From NCBI GenBank assembly GCA_943735955.1, contig OX030960.1:2487402-2551401 (forward strand): a stretch of DNA of 64,000 bases, read 5' to 3'. Of this stretch, positions 1-11,723 are shown in pieces (position 1 is the first letter of the stretch; every line of letters starts with the position of its first letter). A program made the position numbers and the translations under genes. The notes beneath the pieces were generated by a model. The model made no database searches and was not told the origin of the DNA. It was given only the letters and a program-made list of their open reading frames with translations. The stretch is from Piscicola geometra. Its lineage: Eukaryota; Annelida; Clitellata; Hirudinida; Piscicolidae.

Positions 1-965
1 AGATAAAAACTCATTTCCATTACTTTTGAGCAAATCTTCATCGATTAATGCCACAGGAAATTAATAGTTTAACAAAAATTTTTACATTTATAACTTTAAA
101 CATGTCTTTATAATAAATTTGAACCTATAGTTTATGGACTAACTTTTTCTACAAGAAAATTGAATTAAAAATAGATTCATAACTTTTTTTAAAATTATTC
201 ATCGATATATGACTCGGGAATATGAGGTTTCGTGAGATATAGCCTATATAGGCCTAAAGGCCATCCAAAGAAAATATTGTTGTCTTATGGCATATGGAAA
301 CCCCCATTACCCCCCCCCCCCACCACCCCCACAAAAAAACTCATTGATATTTGAAAAGTTGCGAGACTCTTTGAGTTGGTCTCGGGTTGAGCCACTGACT
401 GAGGTGACCCCTTGAAAGACAGAAAAAGACCACCTGTTAGACAAAAAACATTCTAATCAATAAAATTTCATTATTATTTAAATTTAATGTTTTAACATTT
501 TAAAATATTATACACAAAACTGTGTATTCTGAAAATGTATCGGATGGTATAAGCGACTGCCATCTTGGGAAAAAATGTAGTAGTTAATCTTCACGCTTAC
601 GAAAATTTATAAACTACAACACAGACAATTGAACAATTATTGATATTTATATCAACACATTAATTTAAAATAAACAATTAGTAATTGAAATAGTTCAACA
701 TCAAACAATTCCATTTCTAAAAAAAAATATTTGAGAGGCTCAGCTAATGGTGGGCTTGAGCTCACTAATCGGGGAGGCTCGAGCCCTTACAGCCCCTTCA
801 AGCTCCATGGAGTAAGCGCCTATGGAAACTAATAGATTGACGTGAATATAAACCCAAAATTCTAATTTCTACTACCATGTGAACATGCTATGAGAACATA
901 TGGTTCCTATATGGGCTAAATGGGCTAGGAGTTATCTATATAAATCGTATTTAAAAAAATAAAAT
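1..965. other. AT-rich intergenic DNA
   Basis: No coding potential is visible. Positions about 418-570 form one copy of a dispersed repeat whose second copy is at 19330-19475; both share the run AAAAACATTCTAAT and a following ATATTATACMCAAAAC block. A poly-C tract lies near 307-335. Confidence 0.5.
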
Positions 966-1213
966 TTTATGGTCTGTATTATTCACAGCCTGACAGACGC
1001 AGGCCATGTTACAATGGTTTTGAGAACCATGGTTTTTATGCGCCAGAGACGCCACTCCACACGACGTACACATCTCTCTTTGCATACGTCGCAAACACCG
1101 CATCATATACACTAGGGATATGATAGTTCACGGTTGCTTATCAAGGATTCGAACAGACAACCTTTTAGTCGCAAGTCCGACGTCTACCATCTAAGCCATC
1201 CCCGCTACCCATG
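966..1213 (-). repeat. tRNA-derived SINE, copy 1
   Basis: On the minus strand this begins with a tRNA-like head. It has an A-box-like TGGCTTAGATGG and a B-box-like TGTTCGAATCC, with a loop CTTGCGA between them that would place a TGC anticodon. A tRNA-unrelated body follows (GTACGTCGTGTGGAGTGG, then CCATGGTTCT) and ends in an A/T-rich tail. The same head and body recur at 49358-49619 and the body alone at 63784-63895, so this is a dispersed SINE family and not a tRNA gene. The ends are approximate. Confidence 0.85.
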
Positions 1214-1676
1214 CCGCCAATGGCTTTAATGAATCTAAGAACTATTAGTAAAATAACCCAGAGCTAAGAAGATTAAGAAAAGTTTTCTTTCATAGTCTTT
1301 CAACTTAAAGTTTTAACTAATTGGTATTTTTCAAATAAATATTTTTAAATGTATACTTTTTTCATTTAAAATAAAAACCACAAGATATTTTTTATAAAGA
1401 AACACCAGTAGGCCTTCTTAATTTATATCAAGCGTTGATAATCTAATTTATTCCTAGCTCTGGAATCGCACGTAACATTAATGGATTTATAACGCGTACC
1501 ATATAAATATTTTCCGATTTAATATACATGTATAAAAGGTTTATATCTTTGTGTTATAGAAAAACTTATTAATCAAATTTTCAATGAATTATTTTCTAAA
1601 CACGCGGTTATTTCATGAAATAGTTTTACGAGTTCGTACTTTAGCATGAATAAATGGTTTCAAGGTTGCATTAGTG

Positions 1677-1683
1677 TATAAAG
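1677..1683 (+). promoter_or_regulatory. Predicted TATA box of the serpin gene
   Basis: TATAAAG lies 33 bases before the first ATG of the serpin at 1716. A start site about 25-30 bases downstream would leave a very short 5' leader. This is inferred from spacing only. Confidence 0.5.
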
Positions 1684-1715
1684 GCTCGAGCCGTAGATTC
1701 AAACTGACCTGAGAA

Positions 1716-3150
1716 ATGACCTTTTGTTATTCAAGAATGTTCGCAGTTTTTGTGACTTTATTGTTACAAGTGAGTTGGGGTTTGCTAATGAATTGAATAT
1801 TAATAAATTTTCAAAAAATCAATTCAAATGAAAATTAAAACTAGATTTTATAGTTCCCTCATTTATTTATAGGTTTACTTTGGCGAAGCAGCTTGCAGAA
1901 TGTCGAGTTGAGCGATCAGTGAAAAAGTGAACTCGTTCGGCTTTGATGTCTACAGAAAGTTGTCGCAGACGCCAGGAAATGTCTTTTTTTCGCCCATTAG
2001 TATTTCTTTTGCTATGGGCATGACCAGTGTGGGAGCGAAGAGTGCTACTCTGAATGAAATCTTGACAGCCATGAAGACAATCCAGGCCGAAAAGAACGCC
2101 ATGCATTCGTGGTTCAAAGATTCCAAACAATGTCTCTTCAGCGAGAAAGAAAATATTAATCTGACAATCGCCAACAAACTCTACGGAGAAAAAAGCTTTA
2201 AGTTTCTTGATAGTTTTCTTAGAGACACATCAGAGTATTATGGTTCTAGAATGGAAGGACTCGATTTCAAGTTAGTAAGAACATCAAATAACTTAAATTA
2301 TGTTATTTGAATATTATAAGGCTAATGAATCTAACTTTTTTAGAAATTATATATTGCAGTTCTCGAGCTTTAAAATATTTTTTCAAGGAGTAAAACAGAA
2401 GAGTCAAGAAAGAATATAAACAACTGGGTGGCTAGCACTACTAACGACAAAATCAAGGAATTACTTGCTCCTAATGCCATCGACTCTCGGACGAAGCTTG
2501 TGCTGGTGAATGCCATTTACTTCAAAGGGCAATGGGAAAAAAAGTTTCCTGTTCATAGAACAAAGGATCAAGAGTTTCATGTTAGTCCACATGAAAAGAT
2601 GAAGGTTCAAACTATGTTTGGAGAGCTGTCTGTTAAGACCGAATACAGCAGGGAACTGAAGAGTGATGTGCTGGAGCTGCCCTACAAAGGAGATCGTCTC
2701 AGCATGCTTGTGATCCTGCCTAGACTGAACGAGACTTCCCTTCAAGACGTTGAAAGGGGCCTCACAGGTTCAGTTCTTTCCTCACTCGCTCTCACACCTG
2801 GAGAGATTGAGGTTTATTTGCCGAAGTTCAAGATGGAGCCCTCGTACGATATGAAAGAGAAGATGAGTGATCTTGGAGTGAAGTCACTCTTTGCTGATGA
2901 TGCTGATTTGTCGGGCATCGATGGCACAAGGACTCTGTCTGTGTCTGTTATGGTGCACAAGGCGTTCATTGATGTGAACGAAGAAGGAACAGAGGCAGCT
3001 GCTGCAACGGCAGTTGCGATCATGCCGATGTCAGCTCAAATACGCAAAGTGCCTCTTCCTGTCTTCAGAGTGGACCACCCCTTCCTCTTTCTCATCCATG
3101 ACAGGCAAACCAAGGCGGTTCTCTTTTTTGGCAGGTGCATCAAGCCATGA
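1716..3150 (+). CDS. Secreted serpin (three exons, one in-frame TGA)
   Basis: Predicted exons are 1716-1769, 1873-2270 and 2388-3150. All junctions obey GT-AG and the phases agree (phase 0, then phase 2). Exon 1 encodes a signal peptide core (FAVFVTLLL). The body has typical serpin blocks: NVFFSPISISFAMGM, LVLVNAIYFKGQWEKKF and the C-terminal signature FRVDHPFLFLI. The hinge EEGTEAAAAT fits an inhibitory serpin. Counting from its glycine as P15 puts Met at P1 and Ser at P1', with Pro at P2. The length of about 404 codons is normal. Oddity: reading from exon 1, an in-frame TGA lies at 1909-1911, just after the signal peptide and before the first helix (SEKVNSFGFDVYRKL). No nearby acceptor bypasses it in frame, so the copy may be a recent pseudogene, a null allele or a sequencing error. 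The family is certain; whether it is functional is not. Confidence 0.88.
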
Positions 3151-3189
3151 TTCTGAACATGTGAGGGCCTTGCTAGTGCCAAGTGAATC

Positions 3190-3195
3190 AATAAA
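3190..3195 (+). terminator. Poly(A) signal of the serpin gene
   Basis: Canonical AATAAA lies 40 bases after the serpin stop codon and is followed by T-rich sequence. Confidence 0.7.
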
Positions 3196-3477
3196 ATGAC
3201 TTATTTTATTTATTTAATATTATTTTTTTTCTACGTTAAAAACATGATAAGACTACGACACCAATTTTGATTTTTAAATTTGTGGAAAACTTTTAAACAT
3301 TAATACTTATGAAACTTGTGAAACTTCTATTGTTTGTTTCTTTAATTAGAAAAATATTAATCTAAATATAATAATTATTGCATTTTATAAACAAAGGTCT
3401 TCTTCTTAGGGGTTTATTTTATATAGACTAAGCCATTCTGAAGAAATTATATCGAGAGTGAAGTCTGACTGAATGTA

Positions 3478-4763
3478 TCGATACTCCGTACTTAAAATAA
3501 GTATTAAATGCAATAGAAATGTTTAACGAAGCCACCATTGCCAATGTCAAAATCTCCAACACTACATTTGTAGTTGTTATGACGAGTCCAAATATTAGGG
3601 AGATTAGAAAAAATGGGTGATGATGAGATTGAATCAAAATGGTCAGTTATATTATTTTAATTTTATAAATTAATACTTTGAATAAGAATGATTAATTTCC
3701 AAATGATTGCTCAGTTGACTATTTCGACAAAAGAAATGATGCCTATTGATCTTATTCATATGGCAGCATGTCTGTTGCATCCCCAGTATGAAAGAATAAT
3801 GAGAAAAATGTTTGAGGTAGAAAAGAAATAAATACCAAGACTTTCATTAGAGAAAATTTAATTCTATTTTGTACAGCCAGACCAAGCTGCAGGGCCCTTG
3901 AGAAAAAAAACAAATGATGGTTATATAGACCTATTATGTTTTTTTATAACGTAAAAATTATAATAAAACTTTTATACTATCAAATTATACGAATGATTTC
4001 ATATTTGCAGTTGTGGAGAATAAGAATTTTGTCAAAAAACACATTTCTAACATTATTGAAGATTTAATAACTATGAATGAAGAAAAAAATCAGAAGAGGA
4101 TGAATTGTATAAATATTCACAATAACGACCCAAAATAATGTAAGATTATAAAGATTTTGTATTTTATTGAAATAAAATGAGCAATTTTCCAATACTACAA
4201 GAAGTGGCCAAAATTTTGCTTAGTATACCTGCAAGTTCTATTCACTGTAAACGGAATTTTTCCACATGTGGTCGTTTAACTTCAGACCCAAAATCATATA
4301 ATTTGAAAGCTAAAACTCTTGATGGTTTAACCAGTGGGAAAAGCATAAAGACTTGATTGAATTACTCAAAAACAATGACTAACTTCAATACTTTCATTTC
4401 AATAAATATTTGAAATTTAAATCGTTATATTATTTTACTTAAAGAAATATTCTCAGACTTTCAAATAATAAATTGTAAAAAATGTTAAGACTAGCAAGTT
4501 TGGTACCAGTGAAAACGGCAGCGAAAATGAATAAAAAACAAAAAAGTTTCGGTAACGGGTCGGGACCGGAAATCGAGATGCGGGAACGGGACAGGACGGG
4601 AATCAAAATTCTGATGTCCCATCGGGATAGGACGAGAGAAAAAATTTCGGGAACGGGACGGAAAGCAAAATTCTGATGGCCCATCGGGAACGGGACGGTA
4701 CGGGGAAAAATTTCGCGAACAGGACGGGACCGGGATTGAAAAATCGTCCATGTCCGACCTCTA
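3478..4763 (+). mobile_element. hAT element, left-truncated copy
   Basis: It matches the complete family member at 31526-33121 from its ATCGATACTCCGTACTT block to the right terminus, which ends CCATGTCCGACCTCTA at 4763. It lacks the left terminus and left G-rich arm. Around 4180-4390 it encodes a hAT C-terminal dimerisation segment (LQEVAKILLSIPASS, NFSTCGRLTSDPKS) with an early stop. A subterminal array of CGGGAACGGGACGGGA-type motifs precedes the end. It is degenerate and cannot move by itself. Confidence 0.85.
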
Positions 4764-5699
4764 GCTTGCACCCAGGCACTTGAGAACTTTTTAAACCACA
4801 TCTTTCCATGTTTTTTGGCTTACTTATCTTTTCGTTCCAGTTACCACAATTTTTCTCACTTGACTGATCCACCTACAAGTACGTCTCACTATCCTATTTT
4901 TCATGCTTAACGCACCAATAAAAACCGCGGGCAACTGCTGTAAACCCACGGGAATAAAAACATTTTTTTTGGAGTGTACTTACGGAAATAGTTTTTGAAA
5001 AGTTCTCAAACAATGTTTAATTGTTGTTTATAGTAGCAGCCCCAATCGATTTTTAAAACTTAGTCATTTTAAAAAATTGAAATGCCTTAATTGTAGATTT
5101 TGATTTACTGATTTTAAATACGTTAACCAAATTTTACTTTTTTTGTTTTAAAAAAAGTTATAGCTATTTTAAAATGTAAGAAGATTTTTGGTGCCGTTTT
5201 TACGTCATAATCTATAAGTAATTCACGGCCCCCTCACAAGACAGAAATATTGTTTTTTGCGATAACTTTGTTTTTTCTCTTCTTGTATTGGTAAAAATCA
5301 CTAGTTTTATTAAATTTAATATAAGGAATCAGAATTAAAAGTTTAAAAAAGATTATCTTCAAAACTGAAAAAGTTATTAACAATTAAAAAGCTTCACTTA
5401 TGGAAGAAACAACTTTTACTTAGTTTATTCTTATTAATTATTATATACTTTTGTAAGGTTTAAAATAATTGGCTATTTGTTTCTGACGAAACTAAAATTA
5501 AAATAATTCAGCCTTACATCTATTAACAATGTTTTCAAGGAATGAAAAAAACTGTTTAAATACGTTTATTTAATGTGCAAAGGCTGAAACTAATATTTAA
5601 TCAATTGTTCAATCAACAAAAAATGTGGCATATCATACAATTTTTTAATAGTTTTTTGTTCTTCAATAAACAAATGCTTTAAGAAATACTAGAGTTAGG
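4764..5699. other. AT-rich spacer, nothing recognised
   Basis: No open frame, RNA gene or repeat structure stands out on either strand. Confidence 0.4.
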
Positions 5700-5703
5700 G
5701 GCT

Positions 5704-6600
5704 TTAATTTCACATTAAAAATTTTTTCGAGACATTCTGTTTTTCTTCTCTTGCTGGCCATTGATAATAACCAAGTTTCTTGGACGGATTAATAAACTTC
5801 ACAACTGCATTTTCTATATTTTTTTCCACATAACCAGGATACCAATTATCTTGGTAAGCCACTGCTACATATTCATTCAGTTGTAATGTCTCAATCATCT
5901 TGAAGGCTGGTTCTTTTTGTTCATCTTTGTCGTCTTTACTTCTCTGACCTTTTTTTCAAACTTTCGCCTAGCATGTTTTGGTGAATAGTTTGTAAAACAC
6001 GCTTTTTTCCTTTTCTATGTTCATCTCGCCAAAAAGACGTTTCACGACGTACTTTAGCTAATAAATTACCCTGGTCCCGATCACTCATTCCAGAAATCCA
6101 AAGAAACATCTTGGTTCTGTTTCGTTTCAGCTTTTGAACAGTAGAATGATGCATGAGGTCTTTTTCTCTGGCTTGAATCTAGATCACCAAAGTGACATTC
6201 ACGTGACAAGTTAGTGATTGGTGCAAACTGAGCTTGACTGGATGGTGGTAGGTTTGAGGCATGAAACTTGTCTGCAATATATTCATTGACTAATTAATGT
6301 CCTTCATCGACAATATTTTGGCATATAGTCGCGTTGGGTAGATCTCTATTGAAAAGCTCGATTCCTGACAGATTCCTAATCAAAGCTTGTATAACCAAAG
6401 TGGCATTTTTTTGCAGCTACTTCTAGGCCAGCCAATTCCATAATGGCCAGGCGGGTGTTGTCACTATAAAGCTCACTTTTAATTTTTAATTGATCTATTT
6501 TTTCGGTCAATTCCGAAGTGTAAAAATCTTTACGTTAGTTTTTCTATTTCATTAATTTCCGGCTTTCTTAGACTTCTGTATTCATCAGATAGTGAGACTT
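5704..6600 (-). pseudogene. Unclassified mobile-element protein remnant, C-terminal part
   Basis: Read on the minus strand through several frameshifts, this looks like a broken protein. In order it has a segment LPNATICQNIVDEGH, a segment ITNLSRECHFGDLDSS, a basic block (6154-5936, SDRDQGNLLAKVRRET) and a final module at 5898-5710 (YVAVAYQDNWYPGYVE). The last module resembles a small barrel-like binding module often found at the C terminus of uncharacterised repetitive proteins in invertebrate genomes. That comparison is from memory of the pattern, not from a search. No catalytic motif is visible. A host gene remnant is possible but less likely in this setting. Confidence 0.45.
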
Positions 6601-6663
6601 TTTGAGTAAATACATCATTTTTTTGATATATAGCTTTCTAATCTTTTTTTTTCAATAAAACTT

Positions 6664-6895
6664 TATAATTATAATTAATTATTTTTCGATTGTTCATTAA
6701 ATTATTTTTCGATTGCTCATTAAATTATTTTTCGATTGTTCATTTAATTATTTTTCGATTGTTCATTTAATTATTTTTCGATTATTTATACAATTATTTT
6801 TCGATTATTCCTAAAATTATTTTTCGATTATTCCTAAAATTATTTATCGATTATTCCTAAAATTATTTTTCGATTATTCCTAAAATTATTTTTCT
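6664..6895. repeat. 23-bp tandem repeat array
   Basis: About ten copies of a unit close to TTATTTTTCGATTGTTCATTTAA. The left half reads GATTGTTCATT and the right half drifts to GATTATTCCTAAA, so the array has two sub-variants in blocks, a sign of stepwise expansion. It lies next to the minus-strand protein remnant. Confidence 0.85.
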
Positions 6896-7122
6896 TACAT
6901 TATTTTCACCTTATTACTCAACTTATTTACTCTATTATAAGCAGATTTCACCTGTATGCAGAGATTCTTGTTGTCAATTTTTAGCTTTTTTAATTCTTGT
7001 CTTTTTTTCGGACAGTTTCATCTCTTCTATTGACATTTTTGACAGAATAATGTCCCTTTCTTTTTTGAATAAATTTTTATTCTAATTTAATCACTTTAAT
7101 TTTATTATAATTTATTTTTAAC

Positions 7123-7398
7123 ATTTTTTCTTGCTGACTTAATAAAAAAGTATTGAAGTTGAAATTTTCAATATTACTTGACCTCAAGACCCCCCCAGGA
7201 TCGCCGCCCATGATACTCACAATGTATTACTGTCTAAACATTCACTTTTATGCCATGGTTGACGATTATGCTCATATCAAATATAAATTTCTAAATAAAA
7301 GCTCTTATAAAATCTACTGGAACCCAGACAGAAAAGGAAGCTTGTAATATTAAAAATTTCAACTTCAATACTTTTTTATTAAGTCAGCAAGAAAAAAT
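7123..7398. mobile_element. 276-bp element with 55-bp terminal inverted repeats
   Basis: Positions 7123-7177 and 7344-7398 are reverse complements with one mismatch. The core is CTTGCTGACTTAATAAAAAA on one arm and its complement on the other. The 166-base centre has no transposase; it carries a motif ACCCCCCCAGGATCGCCGCC that recurs near other element ends in this window. A short plus-strand open frame crosses it but has no recognisable domain. It fits a MITE or fold-back element; no clear target duplication was found. Confidence 0.75.
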
Positions 7399-7778
7399 TA
7401 AACTATCCCCCCAACACATCATCCTAACTTTCGCTTCATCTGAACCATCTACATATTTTTCCAACTTCCTGCTTTCTGACTTTTCCTCACGGTAAATTTT
7501 CAGCCTTTCTCTTTGTGGTATCTCATTCCCCCATTCCCCTCTTCGTTTTTGTTAAATCCTTTTCACTAGTTCCTTTCCCCCCATCCCTCCGACCTCTCTT
7601 TCTGAGACGCCCATCATAAACACTCTTGCTCGTGCATCTTTCCCTCCACGTACCATTCGGCTCATAACCTCCACACCCAAGTTTTCCCTAAGTTGGCTAC
7701 ACCTCTCCACCATTTAGATTTATTATCTTTCTTCTCTACACATGCTCTACCTACTCTTCCTACAATATCTTTTCCCTC
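7399..7778 (-). mobile_element. 3' fragment of a LINE of the 24.8-29.1 kb type
   Basis: This run is close to 25163-25555 over its whole length, including the shared block TTTTTCCAACTTCCTGCTTT, in the same orientation. It is therefore a short piece of the C-terminal region of that LINE's second reading frame. It begins exactly where the inverted-repeat element ends and stops where a GGGCAGCGATGCTAGG motif begins, so both edges are made by other elements. Confidence 0.85.
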
Positions 7779-8346
7779 TATGAATGGGCAGCGATGCTAG
7801 GGGGGTCCTGGGGTCCATCTTAATATGAACACCCCTCAGTTTTTCAAGTACAATAATTTCTCAACTCTTCTCTTAATACAAGCTTAATTGTCAACCATAG
7901 CAGGAAACAGAAATTTTATTCAGTAATATATTTTGGGTAGACGTAGTTATAGTGATAGCTGCCTGAAGCAAAATTATTCTTTGCTTACTCAAATACTCTT
8001 CCACATACTCTACTTTTTATAGTCATGGATTTAAATTAATTGATCATATTTAAAAAATTAAATTTCTGATTTTTCAATTTTTGCAATAAGACATTCAGGA
8101 TGCTTTTCAGGAAATATTGGTTCACATTTTGCAAGCAGACTGATTTAAATTTAAATTTAAAAAATCATTAATATTGTGCTACTTATTTTGCATAGGCGAT
8201 ATTCATCGGGGGATTCTGAGGTCCACCTTAATAACGACCCTTTCAATTTTTTACATGTTAAGGAATTTTAAAAGGCTTCGAACATTTACTAAAGTTGTGG
8301 TTAAATCAAACAAAAAGTTTCATATCGCATAACTGCCAAAAAAGAA
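7779..8346. repeat. Two spaced copies of an element-terminus-like motif
   Basis: Copies near 7786-7835 and 8196-8240 share a GGCGATNCTNGGGGG core followed by TCCTGGGGTCCA and CTTAATA. Related copies occur at 7190-7212 (inverted), 54062-54100 and 54572-54715. They look like ends of a family of DNA transposons that flank the hAT transposase starting at 8347, but a full element with matched ends could not be delimited. Confidence 0.45.
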
Positions 8347-11300
8347 ATGCTGAGGCTTTTAGCTCATTCTATCGTTAGAAACACAGTGTGCACTGTTAAC
8401 GCCGAATCAAGCCAGTTTGGTGTTGTGGTTGACGGCACACAAGACTGCAATGGGTTAGAGCAGAAATCGATATGCATTCGTTTTTTTTATGAAGCTCTAA
8501 ATGTTAATGAACAGTTTGTTGGTTTATTCAGCCCACCAGACACGATCGGAAAAACATTATCTGCTGTAGTAAAAGATGTTCGGATCAGAATTATGCTATC
8601 TATAGAAAAACTAAGAGCTCAGACTTATGTCCGCGTTGCTATAATGAACGGTCAATATAATGGTTGTCAGGCTATTATCAGCAGTGAGCATCCGCTTGCA
8701 CTGTTTTTCCACTGTTTTGCACATTGTGCAAATCTTGTTACCCAGCACACAGCTGCCGCAAATCCCTTTGTAAGCAATTCACTTCAGTTTGTCCAAGAGT
8801 TAGATGCTTTTTACAAATGTTCAGGGAAGTTCAAGAAGCAATTTAGTGATGCTTTAGTGTCTCTTATAATTGACTTGCTTGCTGAGCCACTGAATAAGAA
8901 GTATAGTATAAAACCTCTTTGTCCTACAAGATGGCTGACCAGAGTATCTGCAGTGTCTTCTGTGCTTGAACATTATGAAATAATACTTGTTAGCTTGGAA
9001 TCATTAGCTTCTAATGGTACTGCTGATGAAACAGCTGTAAAGGCTCGAGGTCTGTTTTATCACTTCCAACAGGGCACTACTGCACTGGCCCTCAAGGTAG
9101 TTCTTTTGGTGTTTTCACTTCTGGAACAGTTAAACAAGTCGTTGCAGCCAGCAAGTGCCACGGTCAGTGGAATGGTTGCAGCGACTGATTCAGTTGTGCA
9201 AGAACTGCGTCGCTTACGAGCAGATAAACAGTTTAACGCCATTTTCAGATATGTCAACAGAATGGTTTTGGCATATAATCTCGAGCCGATTGCTGTACCT
9301 CGGGTGCGAAAGCCGCCCCAAAAGTATTGTGGGGTGAGCCCAGCTTATGTAGCAAAAACACCCGAAGAGCATTATCGAGCAGCTTATTACGCTGTTATAG
9401 ACATTGCAATCATGCAACTCACAGAAAGGTTCAATCGAGATTCTCCTGGTTTGCGTTCATACTTGCAACTGGAGACAATGTTGCTAACTGGTGAAGTGAA
9501 CCATGATATTTGCAAGCAGTATCGTGAGTTAAATGAAACTGGTCTTTGTTCACAGTTAACTATGTTTAAAGAGCAGAATGAACTTTAGCACAAAGGCAAA
9601 AAGAGATGCAAGCTATGATCAAGGAAGTCAGACATCTGTTTTCTTAGGTTGAAAGATTGATCAGGTTGGTGCTTGTGTGTCCGATAACGTCATGTACTGC
9701 AAAAAGATCTTTTAGTGCTTTGCGGTGTCTTAAGACTTGGTTGCGTGCACCAATTATAGGTCAGACATGGACGATTTTTCGTTCCCGGTCCCGTCCCGTT
9801 CCCGAAATTGTTTTTCCCGTCCCGTCCCGTTCCCGATGAGCCATCAGAATTTTGATTCCCGTACCGTTCTCGAAATTTCTTTTTCACGTCACATTCCCGA
9901 TGGACTATCTGAATTTTAATTCTTGTCCCGTCCCGTTCCCGCAACTCGATTCCCGGTTCCGACCCTTTCTCGAAACTTTTTGACCCGGTCCCGACCCATT
10001 CCCCAAAAAATTTATTTATTTATTTTTGCTGCCGTTTTCACAGGTCCCAAACTTGCTAGTCCTAACATTTATTAACATTTATTATTTGAGAGTCAGAAAA
10101 TATTTTTTTTTAAATACAAAAACACGATTTAAATTTCAAACATATAATGAAATGAAAGTATTGAGGTAAGTCATTGTTTTTAAGTCATACAATCAAGTCT
10201 TTATTGCTTTTCACACGGGTTAAACCGTCAAAAGTTTTACCTTTCAAATTAGGTGATCTTGGGTCTGAAATTTCAACATGTTTGAAAATTCCGTTCACAT
10301 GGAATAGAACTTGCAGGTAGACTAATAAAATTTGGGCTTCTTCTAGTAGTATTGGAAAAAATTTCATTTTATTCCAATAAATTAAACATCTCAATAATCT
10401 TAAATTTTGGTGGGACGTAATTGTGAATATTTTTACAATTCATCTTCTTCAGAATTTATTCTCTCGTTAATTATTATTGATTCCACAATAATGTTAGAAA
10501 TATGTTTTTTGACAACATTATTATTCTCCACAACTGCAAAAATAAAATCATTCGTATAATTTGATAGTATAATAATTTTTACATTATAAAAACTAAGATA
10601 ATAGATCTAAATAACCATCATTTGTTTTTTTCTCAATGGCACTGCAGCTTGATCTGGCTGTACAAAATGGAATTAAATTTTTTCTAATGAAAATCTTCGT
10701 ATTTATTTCTTTGTTATCCTAAACCTTTTTTAATTTATTTTTTTAAACTGGGGGAAGCAACAGACTTATGAATAAGATCAATGGGCATCTTTTCTTTTGT
10801 TGAAATGATCAACTGAGCAATCAACTAGAAATTAATAATTCAAATTCAAAGTGTGAATTTATAAAATAAAAATAATATAACTGACCAGTTTGATTTCATC
10901 TGACAAGTTTTCATCACCACCAATTTTTTCTAATCTCTCTAATATTTGGACTCACCATAACAACTTCAAATGTCATGTTGGAGATTTTTACATTGACAAC
11001 GCAATGGTGGCTTTGTTATACATTTCTATTGCATTTAATACTTATTTTAATTAATTACGGAGTATCGATGAAATAGAGATTTCCATACTTTGCTGAAGTA
11101 TAATTATTAAAGAATCCAATCCCAATAAATTGTATTCCCGTTTTTCCCGTTCCCGATTTAAAAGTTGATTCCCGTTCCCGTTTTTTTTCCGTTCCCGTTT
11201 TTTCCCGTTTCCGTTTTTTCCCGTTCCCGATTTGAATATTGATTCCCGTTCCCGTCTCGAAAACCTATTCCCGGTTCCCTACTTTTCCGTCCCGAAATTA

Positions 11301-11560
11301 ATTTTCATTCCCGTTCCTTCGGGAGTCCCGCAAGTACCCTAGGGTACCAGGTCGAATCGGGTACCTGGTCTGACCTCTAGCACCAATGACATAGCCTGGC
11401 TTGAAATCACTGGCCGTTTGTCATGCACGTCAGGATATACTTGACAGTCTGGATTTAAGAAGCTAGCAGAAGAATTTGCCAGTCGGTCAGACATTCGAAG
11501 GAGTCTTTTTGGAAATTGGACTAAACTAGCTGTAGGGAGAGGGCAGAAGGACAGGCAGAG
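8347..11560 (+). pseudogene. hAT transposase (ZMYM1-like type), split by another hAT
   Basis: The main open frame, 8347-9588, lacks the N-terminal zinc finger. It has the DUF4371-like start (FGVVVDGTQDCNGLEQKSIC), the middle segment FHCFAHCANLVTQHT and CPTRWLTRVSAVSSVLEHYE. After a frame break the C-terminal dimerisation part appears at 9657-9754 (PITSCTAKRSFSALRCLKTW). The frame is then interrupted at 9755 by a 1,625-bp insertion and resumes at 11380 with LKSLAVCHARQDILDSLDL and SRSDIRRSLFGNW. Joining the two sides restores the family order, which supports the nesting. Frameshifts and stops make it inactive. A domesticated host gene is unlikely given the breaks. Confidence 0.85.
9755..11379 (-). 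mobile_element. Complete hAT-family element, copy 2 (1,625 bp)
   Basis: Ends are TATAGGTCAGAC on the left and GTCTGACCTCTA on the right, flanked on both sides by the identical 8-bp target duplication GCACCAAT (9747-9754 and 11380-11387). The arms carry dense CCCGTCCCGTTCCCG-type repeats (9775-9990 and 11140-11320). The interior contains only a broken C-terminal part of a hAT transposase on the minus strand (about 10390-10185). Size and structure match the copies at 14508 and 31526, so this looks like a non-autonomous family. Confidence 0.93.
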
Positions 11561-11723
11561 AGGGTAATTTATGTTCTCTAAGTATACACTGTGGGCCAAA
11601 AAAATTTTATCATTGCATATTTGTTTATAATTTTGCCAAACTTAAATCTATTTATAAAATTTATTTGATGGCTGATGGCTAGTTGTAATTGAATTTATAT
11701 AGATGATAAATAATAAAAGGTAC

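Noticed and set aside
2814..3023. Minus-strand frames over the serpin
   Set aside because: Antisense shadows of the serpin exons without motifs.
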